NCBI GenBank assembly: GCA_001796045.1
Contig: MGLN01000046.1
Coordinates: 13,847-45,305, forward strand
Source of the DNA: Caulobacterales bacterium RIFOXYB1_FULL_67_16
GTDB lineage: Bacteria > Pseudomonadota > Alphaproteobacteria > Caulobacterales > Caulobacteraceae
Length of the DNA: 31,459 bases
Direction: 5' to 3'
In this document: in pieces, positions 20,894 through 29,225 of the stretch
How positions within the stretch are numbered: position 1 is the stretch's first letter
How the letters are laid out: each line of letters opens with the position of its first letter
Notes under the pieces: generated by a model
Seen by the model: only the letters and a program-made list of their open reading frames with translations
Database searches by the model: none
Told to the model about the DNA's origin: nothing
Translations under genes and position numbers: made by a program

Positions 20894-22786
20894 TCAGTGC
20901 AGGGTGCGGAACTTCAGCGTTCCCGGCACGGTCTTCAAGGTCCGCAAAGCCTCGGGGTCGTAGTCGCGGTCCACGTCGGTGATGACATAGCCGGTGCGCT
21001 CGTCCGTTTTCAGATGCTGGCCCAGAATATTGAGTCCCGCCGCCGCCAGGGCCTGATTCAGCTCGGCCATCACCCCCGGCTGGTTCCGGTGAATGTGCAA
21101 AAGACGGTGGGCGCCCGTCACCTCGGCCAGTTGCACGTTCGGCAGGTTGACGCTGAAGGTGGTGTCGCCCCGGTTCAGATAGCCCAGCAGCCGTTCGGCC
21201 GCGAACTCGGCGATGGCCTCCTGGGCCTCCTCGGTCGAGCCGCCGATGTGGGGGGTCAGGATCATGTTCTTCAGGCCCTGCAGCGGGCTTTCGAACGGGT
21301 CGGAGTTGGTGCGCGGCTCCTCGGGGAAGACGTCCACGGCCGCCCCGGCGATCCGGCCCGCGCCCATGGCCTGGGCCAGGGCGCCGACATCGACCACATG
21401 GCCGCGCGACAGGTTCAGGAACAGGGCCCCTTCCTTCATCCGGGCGAACTGGGCCGCGCCGAAGATGTTGGAATTCTCTCGCCGCCCGTCGACGTGCAGG
21501 GTCACGACGTCGCTCTCGGCCAGCAGGGCGTCCAGCGACCGCATGCGCCGGGCGTTGCCCAGAGCCAGTCGTTCCGACAGGTCATAGAACAGCACCCGCA
21601 TGCCCAGGTTTTCGGCTAGGACCGACAACTGGCTGCCGATGGCGCCATAACCGACGATGCCCAGGGTCTTGCCGCGCAACTCCTTGGATCCGGTCGCCGA
21701 CTTGTTCCATTGGCCCACGTGCATGGCCGCAGACTTGTCGAGCACGTCGCGCATCAGAACGATCATCAGGCCAATGGCCAGTTCGACGACCGAGCGGGTG
21801 TTCGAATAGGGGGCGTTGAACACCGCCACCCCATGATCGGAGGCGGCCTCCAGATCGATCTGGTTGGTGCCGATGCAGAAGGCGGCGACGGCCATCAGCC
21901 GGTCGGCCTCCTCCAGAACCCGGCGGCTGACGGTGGTCTTTGAGCGGATGCCCAGCACATGCACGCCCTTGACGGCGGCGATCAGATCGTCCTCGTCCAG
22001 CGCGCCCTTGACCGTTTCGACCGAATAGCCCGCCTCCTCCAGCCGTTCGACGGCGGCCGGGTGGATATTCTCGAGCAGCAACATCTTCATCCGGCTGCGC
22101 GGAAAGGACCAGCGGCCCACCAGGCCCTCGGCGTGCAACACCTCGTCCAGGGACGCGGCTTCGGCGTCGGCGACCTCGACCACCGAAGGGCGGCGCGCGA
22201 CCTCGGTGAAGGCGTAAAAGGCGTCGGCCGCGCCGGCCAGCTTGACCTCGGCGTCGTTCCAGCCGTCGCCGACCATGACGACCCGGCCCGGCAGGTTCAG
22301 GGCGTGGATCACGGCCGGCTTGCCGTCGGCCTGGGACAGGGGGTTGGCGTCGTCGACGCCCGTGACCCGACCCTCGGCATCATAGACCAGGTCGTTGCAC
22401 AAAACCCGGTCCGGCGAGACGCCCAGCATTTCCGCCACCGGCGCAATCACTTCGCGGAAGCCGCCGGACAGGATGACGATCTTGCCCTTGTGTTGCTGGA
22501 AGAAGTTCAGATTGCGCCGAACCGAAGCGGTCAGATGATCGGGCGCGGTCTCCGCCAGGGCGGCGACATGGGCGCGGGTCAGGGGCAGGAGCGCCAGGCG
22601 ACGACGCAGGGCCTCGCCGAAGGCCAGTTCGCCCCCCATGGCCTTGTCGGTCAGCTCCGCAATCTCGGCTCGGATCTTTTCAGCCTCCGGCGAGTCGGCC
22701 AGGGCGGTATCGGCCAGGGCCTCAAGGGTTTCGAAGGCGACCAGGGTCGAATCGAAGTCGAAGATCAGTGTGGGGCGCGCGCTCAT
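20894..22786 (-). CDS. Bifunctional phosphoserine phosphatase - phosphoglycerate dehydrogenase fusion (SerB-SerA)
   Basis: Single open frame of 630 residues. Residues 1 to about 228 are a HAD-type phosphoserine phosphatase: DFDST (Asp10, Asp12), VILSGGF (Ser107), Lys156, and GDGWND at 173-178. Residues 233-630 are an E. coli-type SerA: MLLLENIHPAAVERL, Rossmann GYGAIG at 379-384, catalytic Arg461, Glu490 and His513 with exactly the E. coli spacing (R240, E269, H292), then an ACT domain from about 559 with His566, Asn568 and Asn586 matching the serine-binding H344, N346 and N364. The chain therefore joins the first and last steps of serine synthesis, leaving only SerC separate, and should be feedback-inhibited. 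The junction has almost no linker. A weak internal start at Met233/235 has no good ribosome site. Confidence 0.93.
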   Translation of the reverse strand: MSARPTLIFDFDSTLVAFETLEALADTALADSPEAEKIRAEIAELTDKAMGGELAFGEALRRRLALLPLTRAHVAALAETAPDHLTASVRRNLNFFQQHKGKIVILSGGFREVIAPVAEMLGVSPDRVLCNDLVYDAEGRVTGVDDANPLSQADGKPAVIHALNLPGRVVMVGDGWNDAEVKLAGAADAFYAFTEVARRPSVVEVADAEAASLDEVLHAEGLVGRWSFPRSRMKMLLLENIHPAAVERLEEAGYSVETVKGALDEDDLIAAVKGVHVLGIRSKTTVSRRVLEEADRLMAVAAFCIGTNQIDLEAASDHGVAVFNAPYSNTRSVVELAIGLMIVLMRDVLDKSAAMHVGQWNKSATGSKELRGKTLGIVGYGAIGSQLSVLAENLGMRVLFYDLSERLALGNARRMRSLDALLAESDVVTLHVDGRRENSNIFGAAQFARMKEGALFLNLSRGHVVDVGALAQAMGAGRIAGAAVDVFPEEPRTNSDPFESPLQGLKNMILTPHIGGSTEEAQEAIAEFAAERLLGYLNRGDTTFSVNLPNVQLAEVTGAHRLLHIHRNQPGVMAELNQALAAAGLNILGQHLKTDERTGYVITDVDRDYDPEALRTLKTVPGTLKFRTLH

Positions 22787-22862
22787 GGGCGGCGTCTTAG
22801 CGGCCTTCGCGCCTGCGGCAAAGCCGAGCCGTGCTGATCAGGACGATCAGTTGCGCTTAAAC

Positions 22863-22902
22863 CTTGCCGCCCGCAGCGGTTTTCTCGCGAACGGGCGGCA
22901 AG
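22863..22902 (-). terminator. Inverted repeat after the SDR gene
   Basis: Perfect 11-bp inverted repeat CTTGCCGCCCG / CGGGCGGCAAG with an 18-base loop, beginning six bases after the SDR stop codon. Reading in the minus direction it is followed by GTTTAA, only a weak U-tract. Likely separates the SDR gene from the serBA fusion gene. Confidence 0.55.
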
Positions 22903-22907
22903 AAAAA

Positions 22908-24350
22908 TCAGAAGCGCGCGATACGGCGCACGTGGCTGTCCGGACGACGGCTTTCCAGCACGGCCGCGCCGACGACGGCGGCCAGGGTGGCGACCGCGAG
23001 AAGCGCCCCGCCTTCGCGGGCGTGGTCACGGGCGTAGGCGCCGGCTTCGTCTGCATAATGACGCGCCTTCCTGCCCTGTTTCTTCAACGCCTTCGCGGAC
23101 CCCTTTCGGGTTGAACGGAACCACTCGTCCGCCCGGCCGCGCGCGTCCTGAGCCGCATCGGCCGCGCGATAGCGGGCTTCGCGCGACCACTCTCCCGCTC
23201 GCTCGCCGGCGTCTTCCGCCCGATGGCGGAAGGCGTCGACGGCGTCGTGGAACCGCTCGCGCAGCTCGGCCGTATCCACCCATCCGCGCGGGTCGATCCG
23301 GGTCTTGATGCGCTGATAGCGCGTCGGTCCGGTGCGCTGGGTCAGGTATAGGACGGCCGCCGCCCCGGCGGCGAGGGCGACCAGACTGCCGGCGGTGACG
23401 CCGGGATGTTTGCGGACTTCGGCCAGGGCGCTGAAATTGCGGACCATGGGATAGTGAACCTCTTCATCAAGGCCATCCTCGGTCGGGTCGTAGAGCCCGT
23501 CCTCGTACGGCCGATAGGCGGAACGGCGGTCCCGCATCAGCGAAGGAGCGAACCGCGCCAGAAGAGGTTCCGCAATCCCCGGCAAAGCTGAGTAGAAAGA
23601 CGCGATGACGCGCCCTCCCCCGCCCACGGTGATCTCGCGGATCGGGTGGGCGGCGCAGTACAGGATGGTGTCGGCGACCACATGGGTGGCGTAGACCGGC
23701 TGCGGATTGCGCATCGCCTGCCCGGTCAGGTTTCGGGCATGGCGGTTCAGGGGCGTATCGATCGCCCCGGGCTTGACCAGGCTGACAGAGACCGGCGCCC
23801 CTTCCCGCAGCAGCTCAAGGCGCAGGGCGTTGGTGAAACCCTTCACCGCATGTTTGGACGCCGCGTACACCCCCTGCACCGGCAGGGGCAGATCCGACAG
23901 GATCGAACCGACATTGATGATGGCCCCGCCGTCCGGCCGCGTCCGCAGGTGTTCGACCGCCGCCATCGCGCCGTTGACCACGCCCCAGTAGTTGGTTTCG
24001 AACAGCCGCCGTTGATCCTCCAGCGGGGTTTCACGGATCGAGCCGAAGAGCCCGGCGCCCGCATTGTTGATCCAGGTGTCGAAACCCCCGAACAGCCGCA
24101 CGCATTTCCCGGCCGCCGCCTCCAGCGCCTCGGCGTCGGCCACGTCCGCGACCGCCCAGGCGACGCGCGCCCCCTGCGCCTGAAGCTCTTCGCAGAGCCC
24201 GCGCAGATCCGCCTCGCTGCGCGCGATCAGAAACACCCTCGCGCCCGCCCGCGCCGCCCGGCGCGCCGTCGCCAGACCTACGCCCGAGGTCGCGCCCGTC
24301 ACGACGATGGACTGCTCTGCGAGAGGCTTCAGAACCGGTTTCACGCCCAT
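22908..24350 (-). CDS. Short-chain dehydrogenase with membrane-anchored amphipathic C-terminal tail
   Basis: Protein of 480 residues. Residues 1 to about 270 are a classical SDR: TGATSGVG at 18-25, NNAG at 95-98, and the catalytic Ser149, Tyr162 and Lys166 (YAASK). Residues 271-315 form the Tyr/Asp-rich stretch common after this SDR subfamily (SAYRPYEDGLYDPTEDG). A hydrophobic segment lies at 317-336, a long charged amphipathic Ala/Arg/Asp/Glu helix at about 358-446 (ELRERFHDAVDAF, EWSREARYRAADAA), and a second hydrophobic segment at 447-465. The tail recalls DUF883/YtjA-type ribosome- or membrane-associated helices but I cannot name it. Substrate unknown. ATG 24348-24350 follows GAGGAG. Confidence 0.85.
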   Translation of the reverse strand: MGVKPVLKPLAEQSIVVTGATSGVGLATARRAARAGARVFLIARSEADLRGLCEELQAQGARVAWAVADVADAEALEAAAGKCVRLFGGFDTWINNAGAGLFGSIRETPLEDQRRLFETNYWGVVNGAMAAVEHLRTRPDGGAIINVGSILSDLPLPVQGVYAASKHAVKGFTNALRLELLREGAPVSVSLVKPGAIDTPLNRHARNLTGQAMRNPQPVYATHVVADTILYCAAHPIREITVGGGGRVIASFYSALPGIAEPLLARFAPSLMRDRRSAYRPYEDGLYDPTEDGLDEEVHYPMVRNFSALAEVRKHPGVTAGSLVALAAGAAAVLYLTQRTGPTRYQRIKTRIDPRGWVDTAELRERFHDAVDAFRHRAEDAGERAGEWSREARYRAADAAQDARGRADEWFRSTRKGSAKALKKQGRKARHYADEAGAYARDHAREGGALLAVATLAAVVGAAVLESRRPDSHVRRIARF

Positions 24351-24533
24351 GCCGCTCCTCGCATTTTTGTATCAACACCTTGTAGAGGCGATTTCCATCC
24401 TTGAACCGGGATTCTACAGGTTTTTTAAAGCTGAGGCGCGCGTCCGAACGCCCTACCCCCGGGCGATACCTTCGCCGCCCCCCGCCCCCTTACCAAGGCG
24501 GCTCGGGACGCCTAAATAGCCGCGATCCCGAAC

Positions 24534-25481
24534 ATGACGCCTTTCAAGGACCTCGCCGTGACCGATCACGCGCCTCACCCCGCCATTTCCGACGACCTGG
24601 CCGCCGCCTTCCAGATCGAGGGCTGGCCCGTGCGCGGCCGCCTGGTCCGACTGGGCGCTGCGATCGACAAGATCCTGGCCGCCCATGCCTATCCCGAACC
24701 GGTCGCCGCCCTGCTGGGCGAGGCTTGCGCCCTGGCGGCCCTGATCGGCTCCAGCCTGAAGTTCGATGGACGGCTGCTGGTTCAGGCCCAGGGCGACGGT
24801 CCGGTGCGCTATGTCGTGGCCGACTACGGCACTGACGGCTCCCTGCGCGGCTATTGCCGCTATGACGAGGCCGAGGTGGCCGAGGCGTCCCAAGGCTTCG
24901 CCCGTCCGGGCGCTAAGACCCTGCTAGGCCAGGGCGTCTTCGTCATGACCCTGGATCGCGGCCCCGACTTCGAGCGCACTCAGGGCATCACCCCCATCGA
25001 GGGCGAAAGCCTGTCCCTGTGCGCCGAACACTATTTCCAGCAGTCCGAACAGGTGCCCACCAAGGTGCGTCTGGCGGTCGGCTCGGTGACGACCGAGGCC
25101 GGCGCGCAATGGCGCGCGGGCGGGGCCATGATTCAGATCATCGCCGGCGACGAGGCCCGCGGCTCCACCGAGGAGGTCTGGGACCGCACCCGCGCCCTGT
25201 TCGGCACCCTGGCGGACGACGAGCTGATCGACCCCACGATTACGCCGGAGACGCTGCTGTTCCGCCTGTTCCATGAGGATGGCGTCAGGCTGGAAGGCGC
25301 GCGGGCGCTGACGGCGATCTGCCGCTGTTCGAAGGACCGCATCGCCTCCGTCCTGGCCTCCTTCGATCCGGCGGAACGAGCCGACATGATCGAGGACGAC
25401 GGCAAGATCCGCGTCACCTGCGAATACTGCGCGACTGTCTACGCCCTGGAGCCGGACGAGATCGTCGCCGAACAGATCTGA
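24534..25481 (+). CDS. hslO: Redox-regulated holdase chaperone Hsp33
   Basis: Protein of 315 residues. The N-terminal substrate domain has VRGRLVRLGAAIDKIL, LGEACALAALIGSSLKFDGRLLVQAQGDGPV and the LLGQGVFVMTLDRG region. The C-terminal redox switch has the zinc cysteines Cys263, Cys265, Cys296 and Cys299 in the family pattern C-x-C-x(30)-C-x-x-C (ICRCSKD and TCEYCA). Oxidation releases zinc and activates holdase function. The ATG at 24534 has no strong ribosome site; a GTG at residue 9 is an alternative. I see no convincing heat-shock promoter in the 183 bases upstream. Confidence 0.95.
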   Translation: MTPFKDLAVTDHAPHPAISDDLAAAFQIEGWPVRGRLVRLGAAIDKILAAHAYPEPVAALLGEACALAALIGSSLKFDGRLLVQAQGDGPVRYVVADYGTDGSLRGYCRYDEAEVAEASQGFARPGAKTLLGQGVFVMTLDRGPDFERTQGITPIEGESLSLCAEHYFQQSEQVPTKVRLAVGSVTTEAGAQWRAGGAMIQIIAGDEARGSTEEVWDRTRALFGTLADDELIDPTITPETLLFRLFHEDGVRLEGARALTAICRCSKDRIASVLASFDPAERADMIEDDGKIRVTCEYCATVYALEPDEIVAEQI

Positions 25482-25484
25482 TGG

Positions 25485-25508
25485 AAGGGCGGCGAAGGGG
25501 CCGCCCTT
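25485..25508. terminator. Hairpin between convergent hslO and phoB
   Basis: Perfect 9-bp stem AAGGGCGGC/GCCGCCCTT with a six-base loop fills most of the 31-base gap between the two converging genes. No T-run on either side, so it may act as a bidirectional block with Rho or just stabilise both 3' ends. Confidence 0.5.
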
Positions 25509-25512
25509 AGCC

Positions 25513-26202
25513 TCAACCTTCCAGATCCAGCGAATAGCCGGCCGAGCGGACCGTGCGGATCGGGTTGGCGCTCTCGCCGACGTTCAGGGCCTTGCGCAGG
25601 CGGCCGACGTGGACGTCGACCGTCCGGGCTTCGACATAGACGTCGGAGCCCCAGACGGCGTCAAGCAGCTGTTCACGGCTGAACACCCGGCCCGGATGCT
25701 GCATGAAGTGGTCCAGCAGGCGGAATTCGGTCGGCCCAAGATGGACCTCCTGGCCCGAACGCTTCACCCGGTGCGAGACGCGGTCGATGATGATGTCGCC
25801 GTGGTTCAGACGGTCGTCGGCAAGACCCGGCCGGATGCGGCGCAGGACGGCGCGGATGCGGGCGATCAGCTCGACCATCGAAAAGGGCTTGGTCAGATAG
25901 TCGTCGGCGCCCGTGTCCAGGCCGCGGACCCGGTCGCTTTCCTCGCCGCGCGCCGTCAGCATGATGACGGGCAGGTTGCGCGTCTCCGCCTTGCCCCGAA
26001 TGCGGCGGCAGACCTCGATGCCCGACAGCTTGGGCAGCATCCAGTCCAGCAGCACCAGATCCGGTTGACGCTCGTCGATCTGGAGCATGCCCTCCTCGCC
26101 GTCGGCGGCGACCGTGACGTCGTAGCCCTCCTTCTCCAGATTGTACTGAAGCAGGGTCGCCAGCGCGTCCTCGTCTTCCATCACAAGGATATAGGGCTGC
26201 AC
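25513..26202 (-). CDS. phoB: Phosphate regulon response regulator PhoB
   Basis: Protein of 229 residues, the standard PhoB length. Receiver domain: acidic pair Glu9/Asp10, phosphorylation site Asp53 (VLLDWMLP), Thr83 and Lys105 (LTKPFS). The OmpR/PhoB winged helix follows from about 130 (HLGPTEFRLLDHFMQHPGRVFSREQLLDAVWG and YVEARTVDVHVGRLRKAL). The start is GTG at 26200-26202, with GGAG seven bases upstream; the protein starts (M)QPYILVMEDED. It lies 20 bases after phoU, last in the pst-pho unit. PhoR phosphorylates it under phosphate limitation and it activates Pho boxes such as the one at 30749-30777. Confidence 0.96.
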   Translation of the reverse strand: MQPYILVMEDEDALATLLQYNLEKEGYDVTVAADGEEGMLQIDERQPDLVLLDWMLPKLSGIEVCRRIRGKAETRNLPVIMLTARGEESDRVRGLDTGADDYLTKPFSMVELIARIRAVLRRIRPGLADDRLNHGDIIIDRVSHRVKRSGQEVHLGPTEFRLLDHFMQHPGRVFSREQLLDAVWGSDVYVEARTVDVHVGRLRKALNVGESANPIRTVRSAGYSLDLEG

Positions 26203-26222
26203 GTCAGGTCTCCGGTGTAGGC

Positions 26223-26951
26223 TTAGTGCGAGGTGGTCAGATTGGGCGTAGAGGCTTCGTCTTCGGCGCCGGCGTGGGCGCGCGGGCGCTCGCCCGACAT
26301 GTCGTCGCCGGTGATTTCGTAGTGGACCGTTTCGGCGATATTGGTCGCGTGATCGCCGATCCGCTCCAGGTTCTTGGCCATGAAGAGCAGATGGGTGCAG
26401 GCGCCGATCGTGCGCGGATCCCCCATCATATAGGTCAGCAGTTCGCGGAACAGCGAGTTGTAGTGCTCGTCGACCTCGTCGTCGGTCTGCCACACGGCCA
26501 CGGCGCGATCCAGTTCGGATGCGGTATAGGCGTCCAGCACGTCGCGCAGGCGGGTGGACACCAGCCGTCCCATCCGTTCGATGGAGCGGGTCAGCGGCTG
26601 CATCGGCTCGCTCTCGGCCAGGATCAGCGCCCGCTTGGCGATATTCTTAGCCAGGTCGCCGGTGCGTTCCAGGTCGGACGCCATCTTCATGGCGCCCAGG
26701 GTGCGACGCAGGTCGCTGGCGACCGGCTGACGCAGGGCGATCAGGCGGATCGCCTTCTTCTCGATGTCCCGGTGAAGCGCGTCCAGCTTCAGATCCCGTT
26801 CCACGACGGCCCGCGCCAAGGCGATATCTCGCCGCGCGACGGAATCGATGGCGTCCGACACCTGGGCCTCGGCCAGACCGCCCATGCGGGCGACCTCGGC
26901 CGTGATCTGGTTCAGTTCGTCGCCGTAAGCCTTGACCGTATGCTGGTTCAT
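26223..26951 (-). CDS. phoU: Phosphate signalling protein PhoU
   Basis: Protein of 242 residues, two three-helix bundles. MNQHTVKAYGDELNQITAEVARMGGLAE opens the first; LRRTLGAMKMASDLERTGDLAKNIAKRA carries the metal-binding E-x-x-x-D motif; the second bundle repeats it in LLFMAKNLERIGDHATNIAE. PhoU couples the PstSCAB transporter to PhoR and dampens the Pho response when phosphate is plentiful. The start ATG overlaps the pstB stop by one base (TGATG), so translation is coupled. The upstream in-frame extension inside pstB was rejected. Confidence 0.96.
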   Translation of the reverse strand: MNQHTVKAYGDELNQITAEVARMGGLAEAQVSDAIDSVARRDIALARAVVERDLKLDALHRDIEKKAIRLIALRQPVASDLRRTLGAMKMASDLERTGDLAKNIAKRALILAESEPMQPLTRSIERMGRLVSTRLRDVLDAYTASELDRAVAVWQTDDEVDEHYNSLFRELLTYMMGDPRTIGACTHLLFMAKNLERIGDHATNIAETVHYEITGDDMSGERPRAHAGAEDEASTPNLTTSH

Positions 26952-27916
26952 CAGCCGAATCGTCCGGTGATATAGTCCAGCGTGCGCCGTTCGCGCGGGT
27001 TCTGGAAGATGTCTTCCGTATCCCCGGTCTCGACCAGTCGCCCCATGTGGAAGAAGGCCGTCCGCTGCGACACCCGGGCGGCCTGGGCCATGGAGTGGGT
27101 GACGATGACGATGCAAAACCGCTCGCGCAGTTCGTCGATCAGTTCCTCGATCCGGGCCGTGGCGATGGGGTCCAGGGCCGAGCAGGGCTCGTCCATCAGG
27201 ATCACTTCCGGGTTCACGGCGATGGCGCGGGCGATGACCAGACGTTGCTGCTGACCGCCGGACAGGCCCACGGCCGAGGATTGCAGGCGGTCCGCCACCT
27301 CGTCCCACAGGCCCGCGCGCTTCAGCGCGCTCTCGACCACACCGTCCATCTCGGACTTGCTGGTGACCAGACCGTGGATCTTAGGACCGTAGGCGACGTT
27401 TTCGTAGATGGATTTCGGGAAGGGGTTCGGACGCTGGAACACCATGCCGACGCGCGCGCGCAGCAGGACGGGGTCGATCGAACGATCGTTGATGTCCTCG
27501 TCGTCCATGGCGATCCGGCCGGTGACCTTGGCGCCCGAGATGGTGTCGTTCATGCGGTTCATGGTCCGCAGGAAGGTCGACTTGCCGCACCCGGACGGAC
27601 CGATCAGGGCGGTCACCGTCTTGTCCGGAATATCCAGCGAGACGTCGTAGAGGGCCTGTTTGCCGCTATAGAAGACCGAGACGTCCCGCGCCGCGATCTT
27701 GATGGGACCGGAGGCCGGCGTGGAGACCACCGTCTCGCCCGCCGCGCGGGTGGCGTCTTCCCGACGGGCTTCCACGACGGCGTCGCCCTTGGGCTCGACC
27801 TGCTCGTCGGCCGAGGCCGACGGCAGCACCTGGCCGCCCATGCGCGGGGCCTCGGTCGGATCGGCCGGGCCGGCGCCCGTCTGATCTTCGGCGGAGCGGA
27901 AAATACGGAATTTCAT
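26951..27916 (-). CDS. pstB: Phosphate ABC transporter ATP-binding protein PstB
   Basis: Protein of 321 residues. Residues 1 to about 70 are a hydrophilic Glu/Pro/Ala-rich extension absent from typical PstB (about 255-270 residues). The ATPase follows: ALYDVSLDIPDKTVTALIG, Walker A GPSGCGKST at 106-114, Q-loop MVFQRPNPFP, signature LSGGQQQR, Walker B VILMDEPCSALDP and the switch VTHSM. The C-terminus EDIFQNPRERRTLDYITGRFG is classic PstB. The ATG at 27914-27916 lies four bases after the pstA stop; the only internal alternative start is Met26. The role of the extension is unknown. Confidence 0.96.
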   Translation of the reverse strand: MKFRIFRSAEDQTGAGPADPTEAPRMGGQVLPSASADEQVEPKGDAVVEARREDATRAAGETVVSTPASGPIKIAARDVSVFYSGKQALYDVSLDIPDKTVTALIGPSGCGKSTFLRTMNRMNDTISGAKVTGRIAMDDEDINDRSIDPVLLRARVGMVFQRPNPFPKSIYENVAYGPKIHGLVTSKSEMDGVVESALKRAGLWDEVADRLQSSAVGLSGGQQQRLVIARAIAVNPEVILMDEPCSALDPIATARIEELIDELRERFCIVIVTHSMAQAARVSQRTAFFHMGRLVETGDTEDIFQNPRERRTLDYITGRFG

Positions 27917-27920
27917 TCTC

Positions 27921-29225
27921 TTACCACCGACGCTCGAAGCGCCGCCTCAGGATGATGGCCGCCGCGTTCATGATGATCATGAAGACCAGAAGAACGATGA
28001 TCGCAGCAGCGGTGCGCTCGTGGAACGCCCGCTCGGAGGCGTTCTCCCAGATATAGATCAGCGACGGCAGGGCCCCGACCGGCTGGTCGATCGCATGCGG
28101 CACGCCGGGCACGAAGCTGACCATGCCGATCAGCAGCAGAGGCGCGGTCTCGCCCAGGGCGTGGGCCATGGAGATGATGGCCCCGGTCATGACGCCCGGC
28201 ATGGCCAGGGGCAGAACGTGGCTGAAGACCGTCTGGGTCTTGGACGCGCCCATGGCCAGGGCGGCCTCGCGGATAGAGGGCGGGACCGCCTTCAGCGCCG
28301 ACCGCGTGGCGATGACCAGGGTCGGCAGGGCCATCAGCGCCAGGACCAGGCCGCCCACGATGGGGCTGGCGCGCGGCAGGTGCATCCAGTTGATGAACAG
28401 GGCGAGACCCAGCAGGCCGTAGACGATCGACGGCACGGCCGCGAGGTTGTTGATATTGACCTCGATGATGTCGGTCAGCCTGTTCTTGGGCGCGAATTCC
28501 TCAAGCCAGATGGCGGCGCCGACGCCCAGGGGAATGGCGATCAGTGCGGTCACCATCAGCATGAGGGCCGAGCCGACGACGGCGCCGAGAACCCCGGCCA
28601 ATTCGGGCTGGGTGGAGTCGCCGTTGGTGAACAGGGCGGTATTGAAGTGGGAGCCGACCACACCCTCTGCCTGCATCCGTTCCAGCCAGGCGATCTGGCG
28701 GTCGTTGATCCGGCGCTGATCCTGAGGCGTGGACTTCGAAATCTCGCCCTTCAGGAACAGATCAGCGTCGTCCGACAGGGGCACGGCCAGGGGCACGGTT
28801 TCGCCGATGACGTCGCCGCGCTTGGCCACCAGATCGGCCGCCACGAATTTCAGCTCGGACGAGAAGAGCGCCTTCATGTCGCGCGAGACGCCGCCCGTGT
28901 CGTCATCCTGAATGCCCCAGCGCGCCAACTGCTGCTCGGCGGCCAGTTGCTCGAAGTTGGAGCCCTGCGGATAGGCGCGGTCGATGCGGGCCGGGTCCAT
29001 ATAGACCGGCACCGTCACCGTATGGGTGTAGAAGGCCGTATGGCCCTGCTCGACGATCCGCACCAGCAGAACGGCGAGGAAGACCATGGCGGCGGCGATC
29101 GCCAGCCGGCCGAACCACTTGAAGCGGGCTTCCTTGGCGTGGCGACGCTTGAGGCCCGCCCGCAGACGATCCAGCCGCGTCTTCGCAGCCGCGCCGTCGA
29201 TCTGATCGGGGGTCGCGTCAGTCAT
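27921..29225 (-). CDS. pstA: Phosphate ABC transporter permease PstA
   Basis: Protein of 434 residues. A cytoplasmic lead (1-40), one membrane helix (FGRLAIAAAMVFLAVLLVRIV), a large predicted periplasmic segment at about 65-205, then the five-helix permease core with the coupling motif region REAALAMGASKTQTVFSHVLPLAMPGV and the FALFINWM-like helices. The enlarged first periplasmic loop is usual for alphaproteobacterial PstA. It overlaps the pstC 3' end by eight bases. Forms the channel with PstC. Confidence 0.95.
   Translation of the reverse strand: MTDATPDQIDGAAAKTRLDRLRAGLKRRHAKEARFKWFGRLAIAAAMVFLAVLLVRIVEQGHTAFYTHTVTVPVYMDPARIDRAYPQGSNFEQLAAEQQLARWGIQDDDTGGVSRDMKALFSSELKFVAADLVAKRGDVIGETVPLAVPLSDDADLFLKGEISKSTPQDQRRINDRQIAWLERMQAEGVVGSHFNTALFTNGDSTQPELAGVLGAVVGSALMLMVTALIAIPLGVGAAIWLEEFAPKNRLTDIIEVNINNLAAVPSIVYGLLGLALFINWMHLPRASPIVGGLVLALMALPTLVIATRSALKAVPPSIREAALAMGASKTQTVFSHVLPLAMPGVMTGAIISMAHALGETAPLLLIGMVSFVPGVPHAIDQPVGALPSLIYIWENASERAFHERTAAAIIVLLVFMIIMNAAAIILRRRFERRW

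Noticed and set aside
22079..22090. Internal start for a separate SerA inside the fusion gene
   Set aside because: Met233/Met235 are in frame but have no Shine-Dalgarno-like sequence upstream and no stop precedes them, so one fused protein is the simpler reading.
24351..24533. Heat-shock (sigma-32) promoter before hslO
   Set aside because: A CTTGAA is present near 24395, but no matching CCCCAT-type -10 at the right distance.
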